Positions 25,689 through 34,937 are shown, counted from the first letter of the stretch. The stretch: 64,000 nucleotides of DNA from Candidatus Fermentibacterota bacterium (GCA_002748705.1 PDSZ01000035.1:1-64000), one strand, 5' to 3'. Notes: a model not told the origin generated them from the sequence alone. Numbers and translations: made by a program.

Positions 25689-26825
25689 GTGACTATTAAT
25701 ATAATAATATTATGTATATTAATATGTATAATGTGTATTTTATCATGCAATGAACCTGCGCCTTCGCAAGATGCTTATTATTGGAATCAGGATTCAATAT
25801 CCTTTCAGGATACTGTCAGCAAATGGAAAGCCTTTGCTGAGTCCTCTTCTGAAGGACTCTGGGAGAATGATGAGTCGCATTTTGTTTCTATGGAATGGGT
25901 TGCAGTTTATGGAGGGGAGGAAGACATTGAGCCTGCATTTTTCACTGCCGACTACTTCACTGTATCAGGCGACTCTCTTTTCGTCTCAGACGATCCAGGG
26001 CAGAGATTAGTATGTTTGACACTGGATGGAGTGTTGAGATGGCGGGCAGGGGGCCTGGGTGAAGGTCCCGGATACTTTCTCGGTATTGGTAGAGCAGCTG
26101 TTAGTGGAGAAATAGTTGCAGTGTGCAACAATGCGGCTTGTGCAATTGATCTGTATTCTCGTAATGGAGAATATCTGAGAAGACTATCACCGGTAGCATC
26201 GCCACAAGATGTTGAGTTCTTATCAGATACATCATTAATAGTGTTTTCTAAGTCAGAGCCCGGGGGCGATTGCCATATTATGTCAATTGCTGACGGCTCT
26301 ATTGAGTGCTCATTTGGAGACGGGCAATGGCAAATTGTGGAAAGAAATCGCTCTCCAAGAGATTTAAATGGTATAGTGTCGTTAGAAAGGTGTAGAGTAG
26401 CATATATTTCACAATTTGAGCATAAATTGATTATATACGATTTAGATACACATGAACTAATATATAGAGGGGCTAGAGAATTACCATCTGCTACTCATCC
26501 GCCTGCTGATATGATCGAAAATGATGGGACCAGAAGAGGTCTTCTTTTCCCTGTACCTGGTGTTGTATTTGAGGGACCGGAAGGAATGGTGAACATAACG
26601 ATACCCAAATACATGAATGATGGAGAACTTCTCCATGATGCCGGCCCTTACGATTTTGCTCCGGTGACTATTGTTGACCGATATGATTGGGATGGCATGT
26701 ATCTTGATAGTTACTGCGTTCCTGAGTCAATACTTACTGATATGTATTACTCAGCTGAATACGGCATAATTGCACGGCAAGGTGGTTCTGAGGTAATTCA
26801 TCGTTTTCAACTCACCAGTCAGTAA
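25689..26825 (+). CDS. Beta-propeller-type lipoprotein of unknown function
   Basis: Lipoprotein signal (hydrophobic 3-19, lipobox ILSC, Cys20), then a ~350-residue exported domain with repeated short strands (DSLFVSDDPGQRLVCLTLDG, FLSDTSLIVFS, then CRVAYISQFEHKLIIYDLD) typical of a 6-bladed beta-propeller such as the BF3874-like lipoproteins of Bacteroidetes. No catalytic motif. GTG start with AAGGGGG 6 bases upstream. The gene is visibly richer in A+T and in codons such as ATA than its neighbours, particularly at the 5' end, which hints at transfer. No linked partner. Confidence 0.65.
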   Translation: MTINIIILCILICIMCILSCNEPAPSQDAYYWNQDSISFQDTVSKWKAFAESSSEGLWENDESHFVSMEWVAVYGGEEDIEPAFFTADYFTVSGDSLFVSDDPGQRLVCLTLDGVLRWRAGGLGEGPGYFLGIGRAAVSGEIVAVCNNAACAIDLYSRNGEYLRRLSPVASPQDVEFLSDTSLIVFSKSEPGGDCHIMSIADGSIECSFGDGQWQIVERNRSPRDLNGIVSLERCRVAYISQFEHKLIIYDLDTHELIYRGARELPSATHPPADMIENDGTRRGLLFPVPGVVFEGPEGMVNITIPKYMNDGELLHDAGPYDFAPVTIVDRYDWDGMYLDSYCVPESILTDMYYSAEYGIIARQGGSEVIHRFQLTSQ

Positions 26826-27534
26826 TATATGTCACCTGAATTGAGCGACTATCTCGCAGCCTGCCTTTCTCAGGCCAGGACTGCCTGATTTCAACCCTGG
26901 AATTATTCTGCAGTTCATCGAAACAGGAAATAATGAAACCGGTACCGTCAGTGATAAACATCTGTTTGATAATAAAGACGATTCTCTGCCCTTTCCTGCT
27001 GTAGTTTATCCCAGGGAGACAACATGGTTATAAGACTGTTTGCCCACTGTGGTCGGGAGCAATATGCTTTAATGGAACAGGCCGTTTTTTCTGATACTGC
27101 CGATAAGATCTTCTGTAGAATGAAGAATGTTGATACTGTGGATACATCCTGTGAAAAGGGTCAGTCCCGCTCTTGATGCAAGTGTGTCTCCGGTTGTCTC
27201 AATGCCTTGAATGGGCTTGCGTATTCCTGAGAATCTGGGATATTGGCCATGGAGCGCCTTTCACTTGTCAAGTGAGTATTATGTTGCCAGTATCATGTTC
27301 TATATACCCAACAATAACAACAAGTTAGCGCTGTTTCGAGTCTGGTTTTTCCCCTTGTATCTCTCGCACCTGTATAATATACCTGTTGTATTATTACAGA
27401 CGCTCTCTTGCTTGCTGCAGACAAGGCTGTCAAAGCGAAAGATGGAGAAACCTTTCAGGGGGCTGCAGACACATCTTTCTCAGTAAAGGTTTTCTCCATC
27501 ACAGACTAATGCTGCTGCTACAGTTAGGAAAACA
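26826..27534. other. Intergenic region with no supported gene
   Basis: About 700 bases with no gene I can defend. One plus-frame stretch (PGIILQFIETGNNETGTVSD, about 26895-27030) is open but unassignable. The 3' end carries the inverted repeat at 27441-27500. Confidence 0.4.
27441..27500 (+). repeat. Long inverted repeat ahead of tldD
   Basis: GATGGAGAAA-CCTTT (27441-27455) pairs with AAAGG-TTTTCTCCATC (27485-27500), 15 of 16 positions, with a 29-nt loop. It lies 35 bases before the tldD start. There is no T-run after it, so it may be a leader structure, a processing site, or an insertion-element end. Confidence 0.5.
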
Positions 27535-28914
27535 ATGAACAAAATTGAACTAAAAGGTTACAGGGACCTGTTCAAAGGCTACACTGAACTTCGTGTTCAG
27601 GAAAACCGTAATATCAGAATATTTGCTGTTAACGGCACTGTAATGGGTAACAGCCGTACCTCTGAAAGCGGTGTTTCCGCAAGATGCTGGAAGAATGGTT
27701 CCTGGGGGTTCTCATCAAGTCCTGAAATGAATGATGCTGCCCTTAAGCAGGTTATTGCCTCCGCTTCATATAACGCTTCCTTTCTTGACAGCAAGACAGG
27801 AAAGGGGCTTGGGAGTCTCCCTTCTGTGAGCCGCTCTGCCGAGAGCGATTTTTCTTTTAAGGGAACTCCTCCCTCACAGAAGCAGCTTATTGATTTCGTG
27901 ATGAAAATTGATGGCTTTATAGAGAAAAACTATTCAAAACTGATTTCCAGAACCGTTGTCCTCAGCGCTCTGGACATGGAGAAACAGATAATAACATCCA
28001 CAGGGTCAGAGGCCTGGTCTATGACTCCCAGAAGTCTGATTTACATAATACTGTCAGCAGAGAGTTCTTCAGGGCCAGTGGAACTCAGTGAGGCCATCGG
28101 AGGACTTGGGCAGACCGGTGAATTGCTTAAGGATTCAACGGATTTCAGAGTGAAGCTTGATGTTCTTTACGAACATCTGATGAAGAAAGCCGAAGGAGTC
28201 CACGCTGAATCTGGAATTGCTGATGTAATTCTGGACGCAGACCTTGCAGGAATCCTTTCTCACGAGGCAATCGGGCACACAACTGAGGCAGATTTGGTCA
28301 AAGGCGGCTCTGTTGCAGGCGATTACATGGGAGAGAAGGTAGCCAGTGAACTGGTCACTCTTGTGGACTATGCCAGTACAGCCCACGGAAAGACATGTCC
28401 TGTTCCTGTCTATGTTGACGATGAGGGAACTCCTGCAAGAGATGCAGTAATCATCAAGGATGGAGTTCTTAAGAGTTACATGCACAACAGGGAATCCGCA
28501 ATGGAATTCGGCGTTGAACCCACTGGTAACGCTAGAGGTTACAGGTTCAGTGATGAACCGCTTATTCGTATGAGGAACACCGCCATAGTTCCCGGTTCCA
28601 GCAGCCTGCAGGAGATGATATCCTCAGTAGAAGACGGCTACTACCTTATCAAGTCCAGCAATGGCCAGGCAGATTCAACAAGCGAGTTTATGTTTGGTGT
28701 AACAATGGGTTATGAGATTAAGAAAGGTAAACTGGGAAGGGCTTTGAAGGACATGACAATCTCCGGCATAGCCTTTGATGTTCTTAAAACCGTTACTGCT
28801 GTTTCCAGTGACATGAAGTGGGATTGTTCAGGAATGTGCGGCAAGAAGCAGCCTATTCCTGTGGGAATGGGCGGACCTGCAATCAAATGCAGAGTTAACA
28901 TAGGAGGCAAATGA
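27535..28914 (+). CDS. tldD: TldD metalloprotease subunit
   Basis: 459-aa TldD/PmbA-superfamily protein with the active-site motif HEAIGH (HExxxH, His243), followed by EADLVKGGSVAGDYMGEKV and the YVDDEGTPARD block. In E. coli TldD and TldE form a heterodimer that degrades unfolded peptides and matures microcins. It has only a weak purine-rich ribosome site (TTAGGAAAACA). The partner tldE follows with a 4-base overlap, so the two are co-translated. Confidence 0.9.
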   Translation: MNKIELKGYRDLFKGYTELRVQENRNIRIFAVNGTVMGNSRTSESGVSARCWKNGSWGFSSSPEMNDAALKQVIASASYNASFLDSKTGKGLGSLPSVSRSAESDFSFKGTPPSQKQLIDFVMKIDGFIEKNYSKLISRTVVLSALDMEKQIITSTGSEAWSMTPRSLIYIILSAESSSGPVELSEAIGGLGQTGELLKDSTDFRVKLDVLYEHLMKKAEGVHAESGIADVILDADLAGILSHEAIGHTTEADLVKGGSVAGDYMGEKVASELVTLVDYASTAHGKTCPVPVYVDDEGTPARDAVIIKDGVLKSYMHNRESAMEFGVEPTGNARGYRFSDEPLIRMRNTAIVPGSSSLQEMISSVEDGYYLIKSSNGQADSTSEFMFGVTMGYEIKKGKLGRALKDMTISGIAFDVLKTVTAVSSDMKWDCSGMCGKKQPIPVGMGGPAIKCRVNIGGK

Positions 28915-30209
28915 TGACCGGAAAACTGCAAATGCCTTCAAAATGCGTTGATCTTCTCATAAGAGCCGGTATGGATAAAGCTCAGGCAAATGTGCTCCTT
29001 ACACGAAAGACAGAACTGAACATTGATACCGGTCAGCTTTCACTTATGAGAACCACAGATGATGTGAGCCTGAGCCTTACCGGTATCAGGAATAACCGCA
29101 GGGGTACAACTGTCATCAACAAAACAGATGACGATGCGGCGGTTATGGCTGTTGAACAGGTCGTGAACCTTTCCGATGCCGGAGAATCTGACCCTGCAGT
29201 GGATATCTCTCCCTTTCAGCCTGGAGAAAACTTTTCCAGGGGGCCGGAAGAACCAAATCTGGATTTGATGTTCTCAAGGTTGAACAGTTTTGCGCACAGT
29301 GTACAGGAAAGGTATCCAACCCTGATTCTGGAGCAGGCTGTTCTGGATCACACTGAAAAAAAACGGGCTTTCGCCAACTCTAACGGTGTAAGGTTTTCCT
29401 CCCGAAGAGGTCAGTACAATTTCACGGTAATGTTTACCTGCAAGGACGGCGGCAAAACTTCCTCTTTCAACTATTCTATGGTCTCCATGGAGGACATGGA
29501 AAAGGAACTCTGCGAACTGGGTGCAATTGATACTCTTATGAAGCAGTCCGTTGAGCAGGTGTCCACCGCCGTTCTGCCGGAAGCCTTTGTGGGTGATATT
29601 ATCGTTACACCGGATTGTCTCGGTGATTTTCTCGGTACTGTAACAGGATACCTTGGCGATTATTCTCTGATTACCGGTACATCAATCTACAAGGACTCTC
29701 TGGGCAGTAAGATAGCAGACAGCAGGTTAACCCTCAGGTCCATGCCTGTCAGTTCCCGGCTTGCTGGAGGTTACTTCTTTACCGGTGACGGTTTCAAGGC
29801 TGAGAACAGTACTATAATTGAAAACGGTGTTCTGAAGTCTTTCCTTCTCAGCCTCTACGGTTCAAGAAAGACAGGCGGCAAGAGAGCTGCAAACTCAGGT
29901 TCATTCTATGTGGTCGATCCTGGTGACAAAGCCTTTGATGATATGGTCAAGTCTGTTGACCGGGGTCTTCTTCTCTGCAGGTTCTCAGGGGGGGCACCCT
30001 CAAGCAGCGGTGACTTCTCAGGAGTTGCCAAGAACAGCTACTACATAGAGAACGGTGCGGTGAAGTACCCGGTTTCCGAGACCATGGTTGCAGGAAACAT
30101 CAGAGAGATGCTGACCAATGTAAAAAGTATTTCCCGTGAAAGAGTGAACAACGGCTACTCCATCTATCCCTGGATAGCCTTCTCAGGAATTACTGTAAGC
30201 GGAAAATAG
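28911..30209 (+). CDS. tldE: TldE (PmbA) partner subunit
   Basis: 432-aa PmbA/TldE homologue. It lacks the HExxxH motif, as expected for the non-catalytic partner, and keeps family blocks (AFANSNGVRFSSRRGQY near residue 152, DIIVTPDCLGDFLGT near 226, IENGVLKSFLLSLYGSRKTG near 302, SGDFSGVAKNSYYIENG near 363). It completes the TldD/TldE peptidase. Overlaps tldD at ATGA. Confidence 0.88.
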   Translation: MMTGKLQMPSKCVDLLIRAGMDKAQANVLLTRKTELNIDTGQLSLMRTTDDVSLSLTGIRNNRRGTTVINKTDDDAAVMAVEQVVNLSDAGESDPAVDISPFQPGENFSRGPEEPNLDLMFSRLNSFAHSVQERYPTLILEQAVLDHTEKKRAFANSNGVRFSSRRGQYNFTVMFTCKDGGKTSSFNYSMVSMEDMEKELCELGAIDTLMKQSVEQVSTAVLPEAFVGDIIVTPDCLGDFLGTVTGYLGDYSLITGTSIYKDSLGSKIADSRLTLRSMPVSSRLAGGYFFTGDGFKAENSTIIENGVLKSFLLSLYGSRKTGGKRAANSGSFYVVDPGDKAFDDMVKSVDRGLLLCRFSGGAPSSSGDFSGVAKNSYYIENGAVKYPVSETMVAGNIREMLTNVKSISRERVNNGYSIYPWIAFSGITVSGK

Positions 30210-30619
30210 AACAAACTCCCGGGGCATCAACGGAGGCGCTGACCCAATAGCGGAAGGCTTCAGCTTTGATACCGTCCCGGCTGTTCCTGCTGAGAGCGCT
30301 TCCGCCTGCGGAATCTGCGTGGAACACACGAGAAGGGTTGAAGAGCAGGAAGGTTGATAGGGCTGCTGTTTTCGAAACTGCAGAGCCATTCTTTTAAGTC
30401 ATTTGATTGCTTAGCTCAGCTTATATAAATGACTATTCAGCCTTATTCGCAGCATGAATACTGTCGCCGTGAAGCCATGAAACTGTTCTGTTTTGAGTAC
30501 CGTTGGCATGACCACTAAGGCATTTGGTCATTATGATAGATTTGACAGCTGCAGCGCCTCTCCCGGGCCGAGCCTGTATAGTTTGAACAGAGTGTGTATT
30601 GTTCCGGAAGGTAAAGAGT
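30210..30619. other. Intergenic region with no supported gene
   Basis: No gene supported. A plus-frame stretch to 30358 (NGGADPIAEGFSFDTVPAVP...) is open but lacks a start and any recognisable family. Confidence 0.35.
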
Positions 30620-30994
30620 TTGATAAGAGGAATAGGAATTGGTTTGATTGAAGTTGCCCGATTCAGGGAGAAACTGTCTGATGCGTATATTGCAGAGGTC
30701 TTTCTTCCATCTGAGATAGAATACTGCCGTTCTCAGGTAAGGTACTGGGAAAACTTTGCAGCCAGATATGCTGCCAGGAAGGCCGCTTTCAAGGCCATCG
30801 GAGAGAGATTACCATTCCAGAAAAAGTTTTGTGAAGTGGAAGTTGTAAGAGATAAAGATACAGGAGCAGTAACTCTCAAGCTCCACGGAGAGACAGAAAG
30901 AGCTGCTGCCGAAAGGGGTATTCGCAAACTTCACCTTTCTCTTTCCCATACCGGAGAATCTGCCGTTGCACTTGTGGTGGCTGAAGGGGATTAA
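30620..30994 (+). CDS. AcpS-like 4'-phosphopantetheinyl transferase lacking both metal ligands
   Basis: 124-aa AcpS fold. It keeps the ends of the family (GIGIGLIEVARF, WENFAARYAARKAAFKAIG, LHLSLSHTGESAVALVV) and the family's usual length. The first Mg ligand, Asp in GIGxDxxE, is Gly here. The second, Glu in AaKEA, is Lys (AARKA). Holo-ACP synthase needs both. It may therefore be an inactive or re-purposed paralogue rather than the ACP-activating enzyme. TTG 30620, 8 bases after GGAAGG, gives the natural N-terminus; the frame extends upstream to 30599. No neighbours within 400 bases. Confidence 0.7.
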   Translation: MIRGIGIGLIEVARFREKLSDAYIAEVFLPSEIEYCRSQVRYWENFAARYAARKAAFKAIGERLPFQKKFCEVEVVRDKDTGAVTLKLHGETERAAAERGIRKLHLSLSHTGESAVALVVAEGD

Positions 30995-31405
30995 TGAAAG
31001 TCTGTCTCTCCAGGCAAGGATTTGATTTGCTGAACTGTTAACCTTTCATTGAGCTTCAAGACAACAGCTTCTGTAAACCGGTGTTCTGGAAAGGTCAACA
31101 ATTCTTAACAGTTTCTAATCTGCTTTAAAGGTGACTTGGCAATACAGCAGAGAAGAGTTGGACAGTGCCGGTCAGGCTGATTGTGAACAATGAACAGAAG
31201 TAAACTGGTTGGTATGCCGGAAAGAATAAGCAGAGCTTAGTGCTGAGTCTTCAACCATTTACAGCGCAACATGATAATAGTATATTAAGGTTTTGTAAGT
31301 GCGCACTAACCTCTTTGATCCCGAAGTAAAAGATGTTCCTGAAAACCGTTAAATACCTCTTGCTGAACCGATGAGTTTTGTAAGTGTAATGAAAGGTTTT
31401 ATCTG
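30995..31405. other. Intergenic region, nothing recognised
   Basis: About 410 bases with stops in all frames and no clear repeat or RNA structure. Confidence 0.4.
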
Positions 31406-31927
31406 ATGAATTACAAAGAGATACTGAAGTTTCACGGTCATGAGTGTCCTGGAGTTGCTATTGGATATCGTATGGCATCAGCCGCCCTTGGCGCCCTTTC
31501 AAAGATAAGGGCTGAGGATGAGGAGATAGTGGCTATTGTTGAGAACGATGCCTGCGGAGTGGATGCTTTGCAGTGCCTTACAGGATGCACTTTTGGAAAG
31601 GGAAATCTGATATTCAGGGATTACGGCAAGCATGTGTATACCCTTTATTCAAGAGAGTCCGGCAAGGGTATCAGAGTTTCTTTCCATGACAGCAGAGTAC
31701 CCTCAGGTGTGCGGGAAAACCGGAAAGAGTTTACAAGGTGGCTCCTTGAGGCACCAGGTGAAGAAATGCTTTCACTTGAGGAAGTTGCCATATCTGAACC
31801 TCCTCGTGCAGTTATAAGAAGCACTGTCAGGTGTTCCATCTGCGGCGAGGGTGTTATGGAATCCCGAATAAAGAGGGAAAACGGGCTGAACATCTGTATT
31901 CCCTGCAGTCTTGAAAGAAATCTGTAA
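31406..31927 (+). CDS. FmdE-domain protein with C-terminal zinc ribbon
   Basis: 173 aa. N-terminal FmdE motif FHGHECPGVAIGYRMA (residues 9-24), NDACGVDALQCLTGCT (near 49) and a zinc ribbon at the end (CSICGEGVMESR ... CIPC). FmdE is named from formylmethanofuran dehydrogenase subunit E, but the same two-domain form occurs in many anaerobic bacteria with no methanogenesis genes; its job there is unknown and may be metal or molybdopterin related. It is alone here, so no pathway is implied. Start ATG has a weak site. Confidence 0.75.
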   Translation: MNYKEILKFHGHECPGVAIGYRMASAALGALSKIRAEDEEIVAIVENDACGVDALQCLTGCTFGKGNLIFRDYGKHVYTLYSRESGKGIRVSFHDSRVPSGVRENRKEFTRWLLEAPGEEMLSLEEVAISEPPRAVIRSTVRCSICGEGVMESRIKRENGLNICIPCSLERNL

Positions 31928-32088
31928 GCAGTTTTATGTAAATTTAAGGTGATTACTATGGTTACCTTCTGACAGCTTCGCAGTGGTCAGGTTATGGTAT
32001 TTCCTGAGTTCCATGCTTATACTCCAAATGCAGTATGAAACCTGACTGCTGTCTGTCGGGTTTTGAACTAAATGATTGGAGCTGAATT

Positions 32089-32550
32089 ATGCTGTCATTT
32101 GCTATTGGTCTTGCTCTTATCTCTTTAGCCGATTCATCGGAGCAGGGTTTGAGAACTGTTCAGGTTTTTCACAAGAACATGCCTCCTTCGCTTCAAACTC
32201 TTGAGCAGGTGGAAGCTGTTCTTGCAGAGTTCCAGGAGGAGTACCAGATAACCTATCATGTGATTACAGACACAGCTTCAGAGGAGCTTATAAGCCTCTA
32301 TGGTCTGCCTGATACCCATTTCCCCTTTGCTGTGGTGGTAAACGGCCACTTCTCCGCACTCATTGACGGAGCAGAGGCAGATTTTGTTCACTTCCCGCTT
32401 TTCATGCACGGCATTGGCAGACATGAGGGCAACTGGTCCCTTGAGCAGCTCAGAATGGTACTTGAAGACAACAGTCTGCTCCTTGAGGAGAATGTGCTTC
32501 CTGTGATAGAAGATGACTCATGTGGGTGCGAGACAGAGTGCGCTGAATAG
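32089..32550 (+). CDS. Secreted or periplasmic protein, thioredoxin-like layout, unknown
   Basis: 153 aa, not recognised. A hydrophobic N-terminus (MLSFAIGLALISLA) suggests export. The rest reads like a thioredoxin-fold variant: TVQVFHKNMPPSL, a helix, YHVITDTASEELISLYGLP, then PFAVVVNG. No CxxC at the usual place, but a terminal DDSCGCETEC patch could bind metal. The ribosome site is weak (TTGGAGC, 6 bases before the ATG). Confidence 0.55.
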   Translation: MLSFAIGLALISLADSSEQGLRTVQVFHKNMPPSLQTLEQVEAVLAEFQEEYQITYHVITDTASEELISLYGLPDTHFPFAVVVNGHFSALIDGAEADFVHFPLFMHGIGRHEGNWSLEQLRMVLEDNSLLLEENVLPVIEDDSCGCETECAE

Positions 32551-32635
32551 GGAAGTGTTCTTATCAGTCAATGACTTTTCCGGAACAGGGATATCCTTGT
32601 GTGAGAGCTGCATTTTTTTACTGTTGAAAAACTGA

Positions 32636-32737
32636 GGTAAAACAGCCTGAAATATTCAGCCTCATAACAGGGACGAGTTCCAGATGGTGAGGACAAGCCA
32701 AGGTAAAGCAGCCTGAAATACTCAGCTTCATAACAGG
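32636..32737. repeat. Two copies of a 36-bp intergenic direct repeat
   Basis: Copies at 32636-32671 and 32702-32737 read GGTAAArCAGCCTGAAATAy, then TCAGCyTCATAACAGG, with three differences. Inside each is a near-palindrome (CTGAAATATTCAG in copy 1). They lie just before the MBL hydrolase gene. May be a dispersed element or operator pair. Confidence 0.65.
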
Positions 32738-32758
32738 TGTTCTTTCAGGAGGAATCAT

Positions 32759-33472
32759 ATGCCGAAACCTCACAGAATAGTTCAGTTCCGCTATGGAAAG
32801 GATAACCTGGGTTATCTTCTTCACGGTAAAGCCGGGGCGATTGCCGTTGACGGCGGCGCAGTTGATGAAATGCTGGCCTTTCTGAATGAAAATGAGCTGG
32901 AACTGCTTATGGTGACCAATACCCATTCCCACGGGGATCACACCTGTGGCAACAAGGCACTCGTGGAGGCCACTGGAGCAGTGCTGATACCTGTTTCTGA
33001 ACTGCCGGAGATGAGAGAACTTGTTCTTGAGAAACAGAGAATCAGAATTCTTCATACACCAGGGCACACTGATGATTCGGTCTGCTTCAGCTACAGAAAC
33101 ATTCTTCTTACCGGCGATACTCTGTTCAACGGAAAGGTAGGAAGGTGTTTTACAGGTGATCTTGAGAGCTTCTTCAACTCTGTGAAGAAGATTCTGGGTT
33201 TTTCTGATAACACCTTTATCTACGCAGGGCATGACTACTATCTGGAATACCTGGACACTGCGTGGAAACTTGAGCCTGAGAACCGGCTCCTTGAAATCTG
33301 CCGGGACGGATATGATTCTGAGAAAACCCTGGTATCAACCCTTGGCTGGGAAAAGAAGGTTGATCCTTTCATACGGTTCAACAGACCTTCTCTGATCAGG
33401 ATGATGAACGAAAAAGGTCTTCCCACAGGCACCGAGTTTGAAAGATTTTGCTCAATGCTTAATTTTATGTAG
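32759..33472 (+). CDS. Metallo-beta-lactamase-fold hydrolase (glyoxalase II-like)
   Basis: 237 aa with the full dinuclear metal set: THSHGDH (residues ~58-64), HTPGHTDDS near 100 and GDTLF near 119, then GH in YAGHDYYLE near 161. The C-terminal ~65 residues resemble the helical lid of hydroxyacylglutathione hydrolases (YDSEKTLVSTLGWEKKVDPF, then FNRPSL). Likely thioester hydrolase for glutathione- or other thiol-conjugated acids. ATG with AGGAGG ahead. Confidence 0.85.
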   Translation: MPKPHRIVQFRYGKDNLGYLLHGKAGAIAVDGGAVDEMLAFLNENELELLMVTNTHSHGDHTCGNKALVEATGAVLIPVSELPEMRELVLEKQRIRILHTPGHTDDSVCFSYRNILLTGDTLFNGKVGRCFTGDLESFFNSVKKILGFSDNTFIYAGHDYYLEYLDTAWKLEPENRLLEICRDGYDSEKTLVSTLGWEKKVDPFIRFNRPSLIRMMNEKGLPTGTEFERFCSMLNFM

Positions 33473-34242
33473 TATATATTCTCAGCAAATAAGGTTTAAG
33501 CTAGGTTATATCTTTAGATTATCCACTGCTGTTCCAACATTGCATGGCAGCTACTTTGTAACATTAAGCCATGTAAGTATTCAGGAGTACATTTGTCCGT
33601 GCATGATTTCAACGCCTTTATACCTTATCTTTCCGTTTCAACATACGGATGGAGGAGGCATGCATTCGGGGCAGTTAGTGTTCTCATGCGAAAACGCCTT
33701 CACATTGAGAGGTTCAGCCTCTACAACATTCTACAGGTTTTGAGCGTGTAACCTTTTTGTTATGATGATATACAGCAGCTATTTACGAATACTGAGCTTC
33801 AACTTGCGAACAATAATAATCCCAACCAATTGTTTCTCTTTGACTTATGATGGTGCACCGGTGAGATTGTCCAGCTGTTATTGCTGAAAAGACAAACAGG
33901 TTTTTCATCGGCAGTTTAGGGGCACCGCTCAGAAGTGGCCTGCTCTTTTGAGACAGTTTCTTACCTGACGGTGCTTCATGAAGCCGATTATTCCTGCTGC
34001 AGCAGAGAGAGGTATGAGGAGCCGGCCCGGAATCTTCAGATCAAGAATCCTTAATAAGAGTAACACCGGAAGCCGGAATCATTATTGATGTTTGTATTCA
34101 CGCAAGAAGGTTTCTTTCGCCGGCAAGAGAAGTTCTTTTCATTGCCGGCTTATCCGGAAGCTCACTGGAACTCATGCTCTCTTCTGCTTTGTTTGAGGTT
34201 TATATTGCCTGTTGACAGAGTCGAAAGAGGGAATTGCAGAAG
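33473..34242. other. Gene-poor degraded region with a transposase scrap
   Basis: About 770 bases without an intact gene. A transposase scrap lies at 33650-33751. A second plus-frame stretch (LSPAREVLFIAGLSGSSLEL, 34120-34200) is open but not assignable. Confidence 0.4.
33650..33751 (+). pseudogene. Fragment of an IS4-type transposase C-terminus
   Basis: Plus frame ending at TAA 33749 reads FGAVSVLMRKRLHIERFSLY then NILQVLSV. The ends of IS4-family transposases read 'iAv.vyllvailkk.L.l..slyeiLqiLsv', a good match. Everything before it is missing. Confidence 0.45.
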
Positions 34243-34932
34243 ATGACCGGAACACTTGTGAACACTGCTGCAGTACTTGCAGGAGGAACTCTGGGAACAA
34301 TTCTGGGCAGGAGTTTTCCTGAAAAGGCAAAGGAAACGGTTATATCAGCCATGAGCCTTGTGGTGGCAGTTTTTGGTATTCGAATGGCTCTCGCGACTGA
34401 GAACATTCTTATAGTGCTGGGCAGTCTGGCTATCGGTGGTATTATCGGTGAGCTTCTCAGAATTCAGACAAGGCTGGACAGTCTTGGTAATATTCTGGAG
34501 AACTTTTTGCAGAAGAATAAGTTACTCTCAGGAGGACGGTTCAGCGAAGGCTTTGTAACTGCTTCAATGGTGTTCTGCGTCGGGCCTATGACAGTAATGG
34601 GTTCCATACAGGACGGTCTTGCAGGAGACAGTTCTCTGCTGTTGTTGAAGAGCATGCTGGATGGCTTTGCTGCACTTGCTTTTGCCAGTGTGATGGGCAT
34701 GGGGGTTACAGCTTCTGCCCTTTTGGTGCTGGTTTTTCAGGGCGCTCTTACTCTGGGAGCCGCAGGTTTCAGCAATGTTCTTACCGCTTCCATGGTCACC
34801 GAGCTTTCCGCAGCAGGAGGAGTTATCATCTTAGCCATCTCAGTTCATATGCTGGGGTTGAAGAAGCTTCCCCTTGCGAACTATCTGCCGGCTCTTTTCA
34901 TTGCTCCTCTGATTGTCCGGCTTGCCGGTTGA
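34243..34932 (+). CDS. DUF554 family membrane protein
   Basis: 229 aa, seven predicted helices. It carries the family motifs GTLVNTAAVLAGGTLGTILG at the front, VFCVGPMTVMGSIQDGL (near residue 110) and LPLANYLPALFIAP at the end. The family (YdfK/YqgA type) is a predicted transporter of unknown substrate. TTG 34234 is an alternative start, 3 bases after AGAGG. The 3' half is duplicated 2.5 kb downstream (see repeats). This copy is full length with no damage. Confidence 0.85.
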   Translation: MTGTLVNTAAVLAGGTLGTILGRSFPEKAKETVISAMSLVVAVFGIRMALATENILIVLGSLAIGGIIGELLRIQTRLDSLGNILENFLQKNKLLSGGRFSEGFVTASMVFCVGPMTVMGSIQDGLAGDSSLLLLKSMLDGFAALAFASVMGMGVTASALLVLVFQGALTLGAAGFSNVLTASMVTELSAAGGVIILAISVHMLGLKKLPLANYLPALFIAPLIVRLAG

Positions 34933-34937
34933 ACTGC
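34572..34937 (+). repeat. Direct repeat, copy 1 (3' half of the DUF554 gene)
   Basis: 366 bases matching 37121-37486 at 358 positions by my count (about 98%), with no gaps. It starts inside the DUF554 gene (GTTCTGCGTC) and ends 5 bases after its stop (GAACTGC). The two copies bracket the AAA ATPase gene. Confidence 0.92.

Noticed and set aside
31406..31927. Evidence for methanogenesis from the FmdE-like gene
   Set aside because: No other Fmd/Fwd subunit is nearby, and FmdE-domain proteins with a zinc ribbon are common in non-methanogens.
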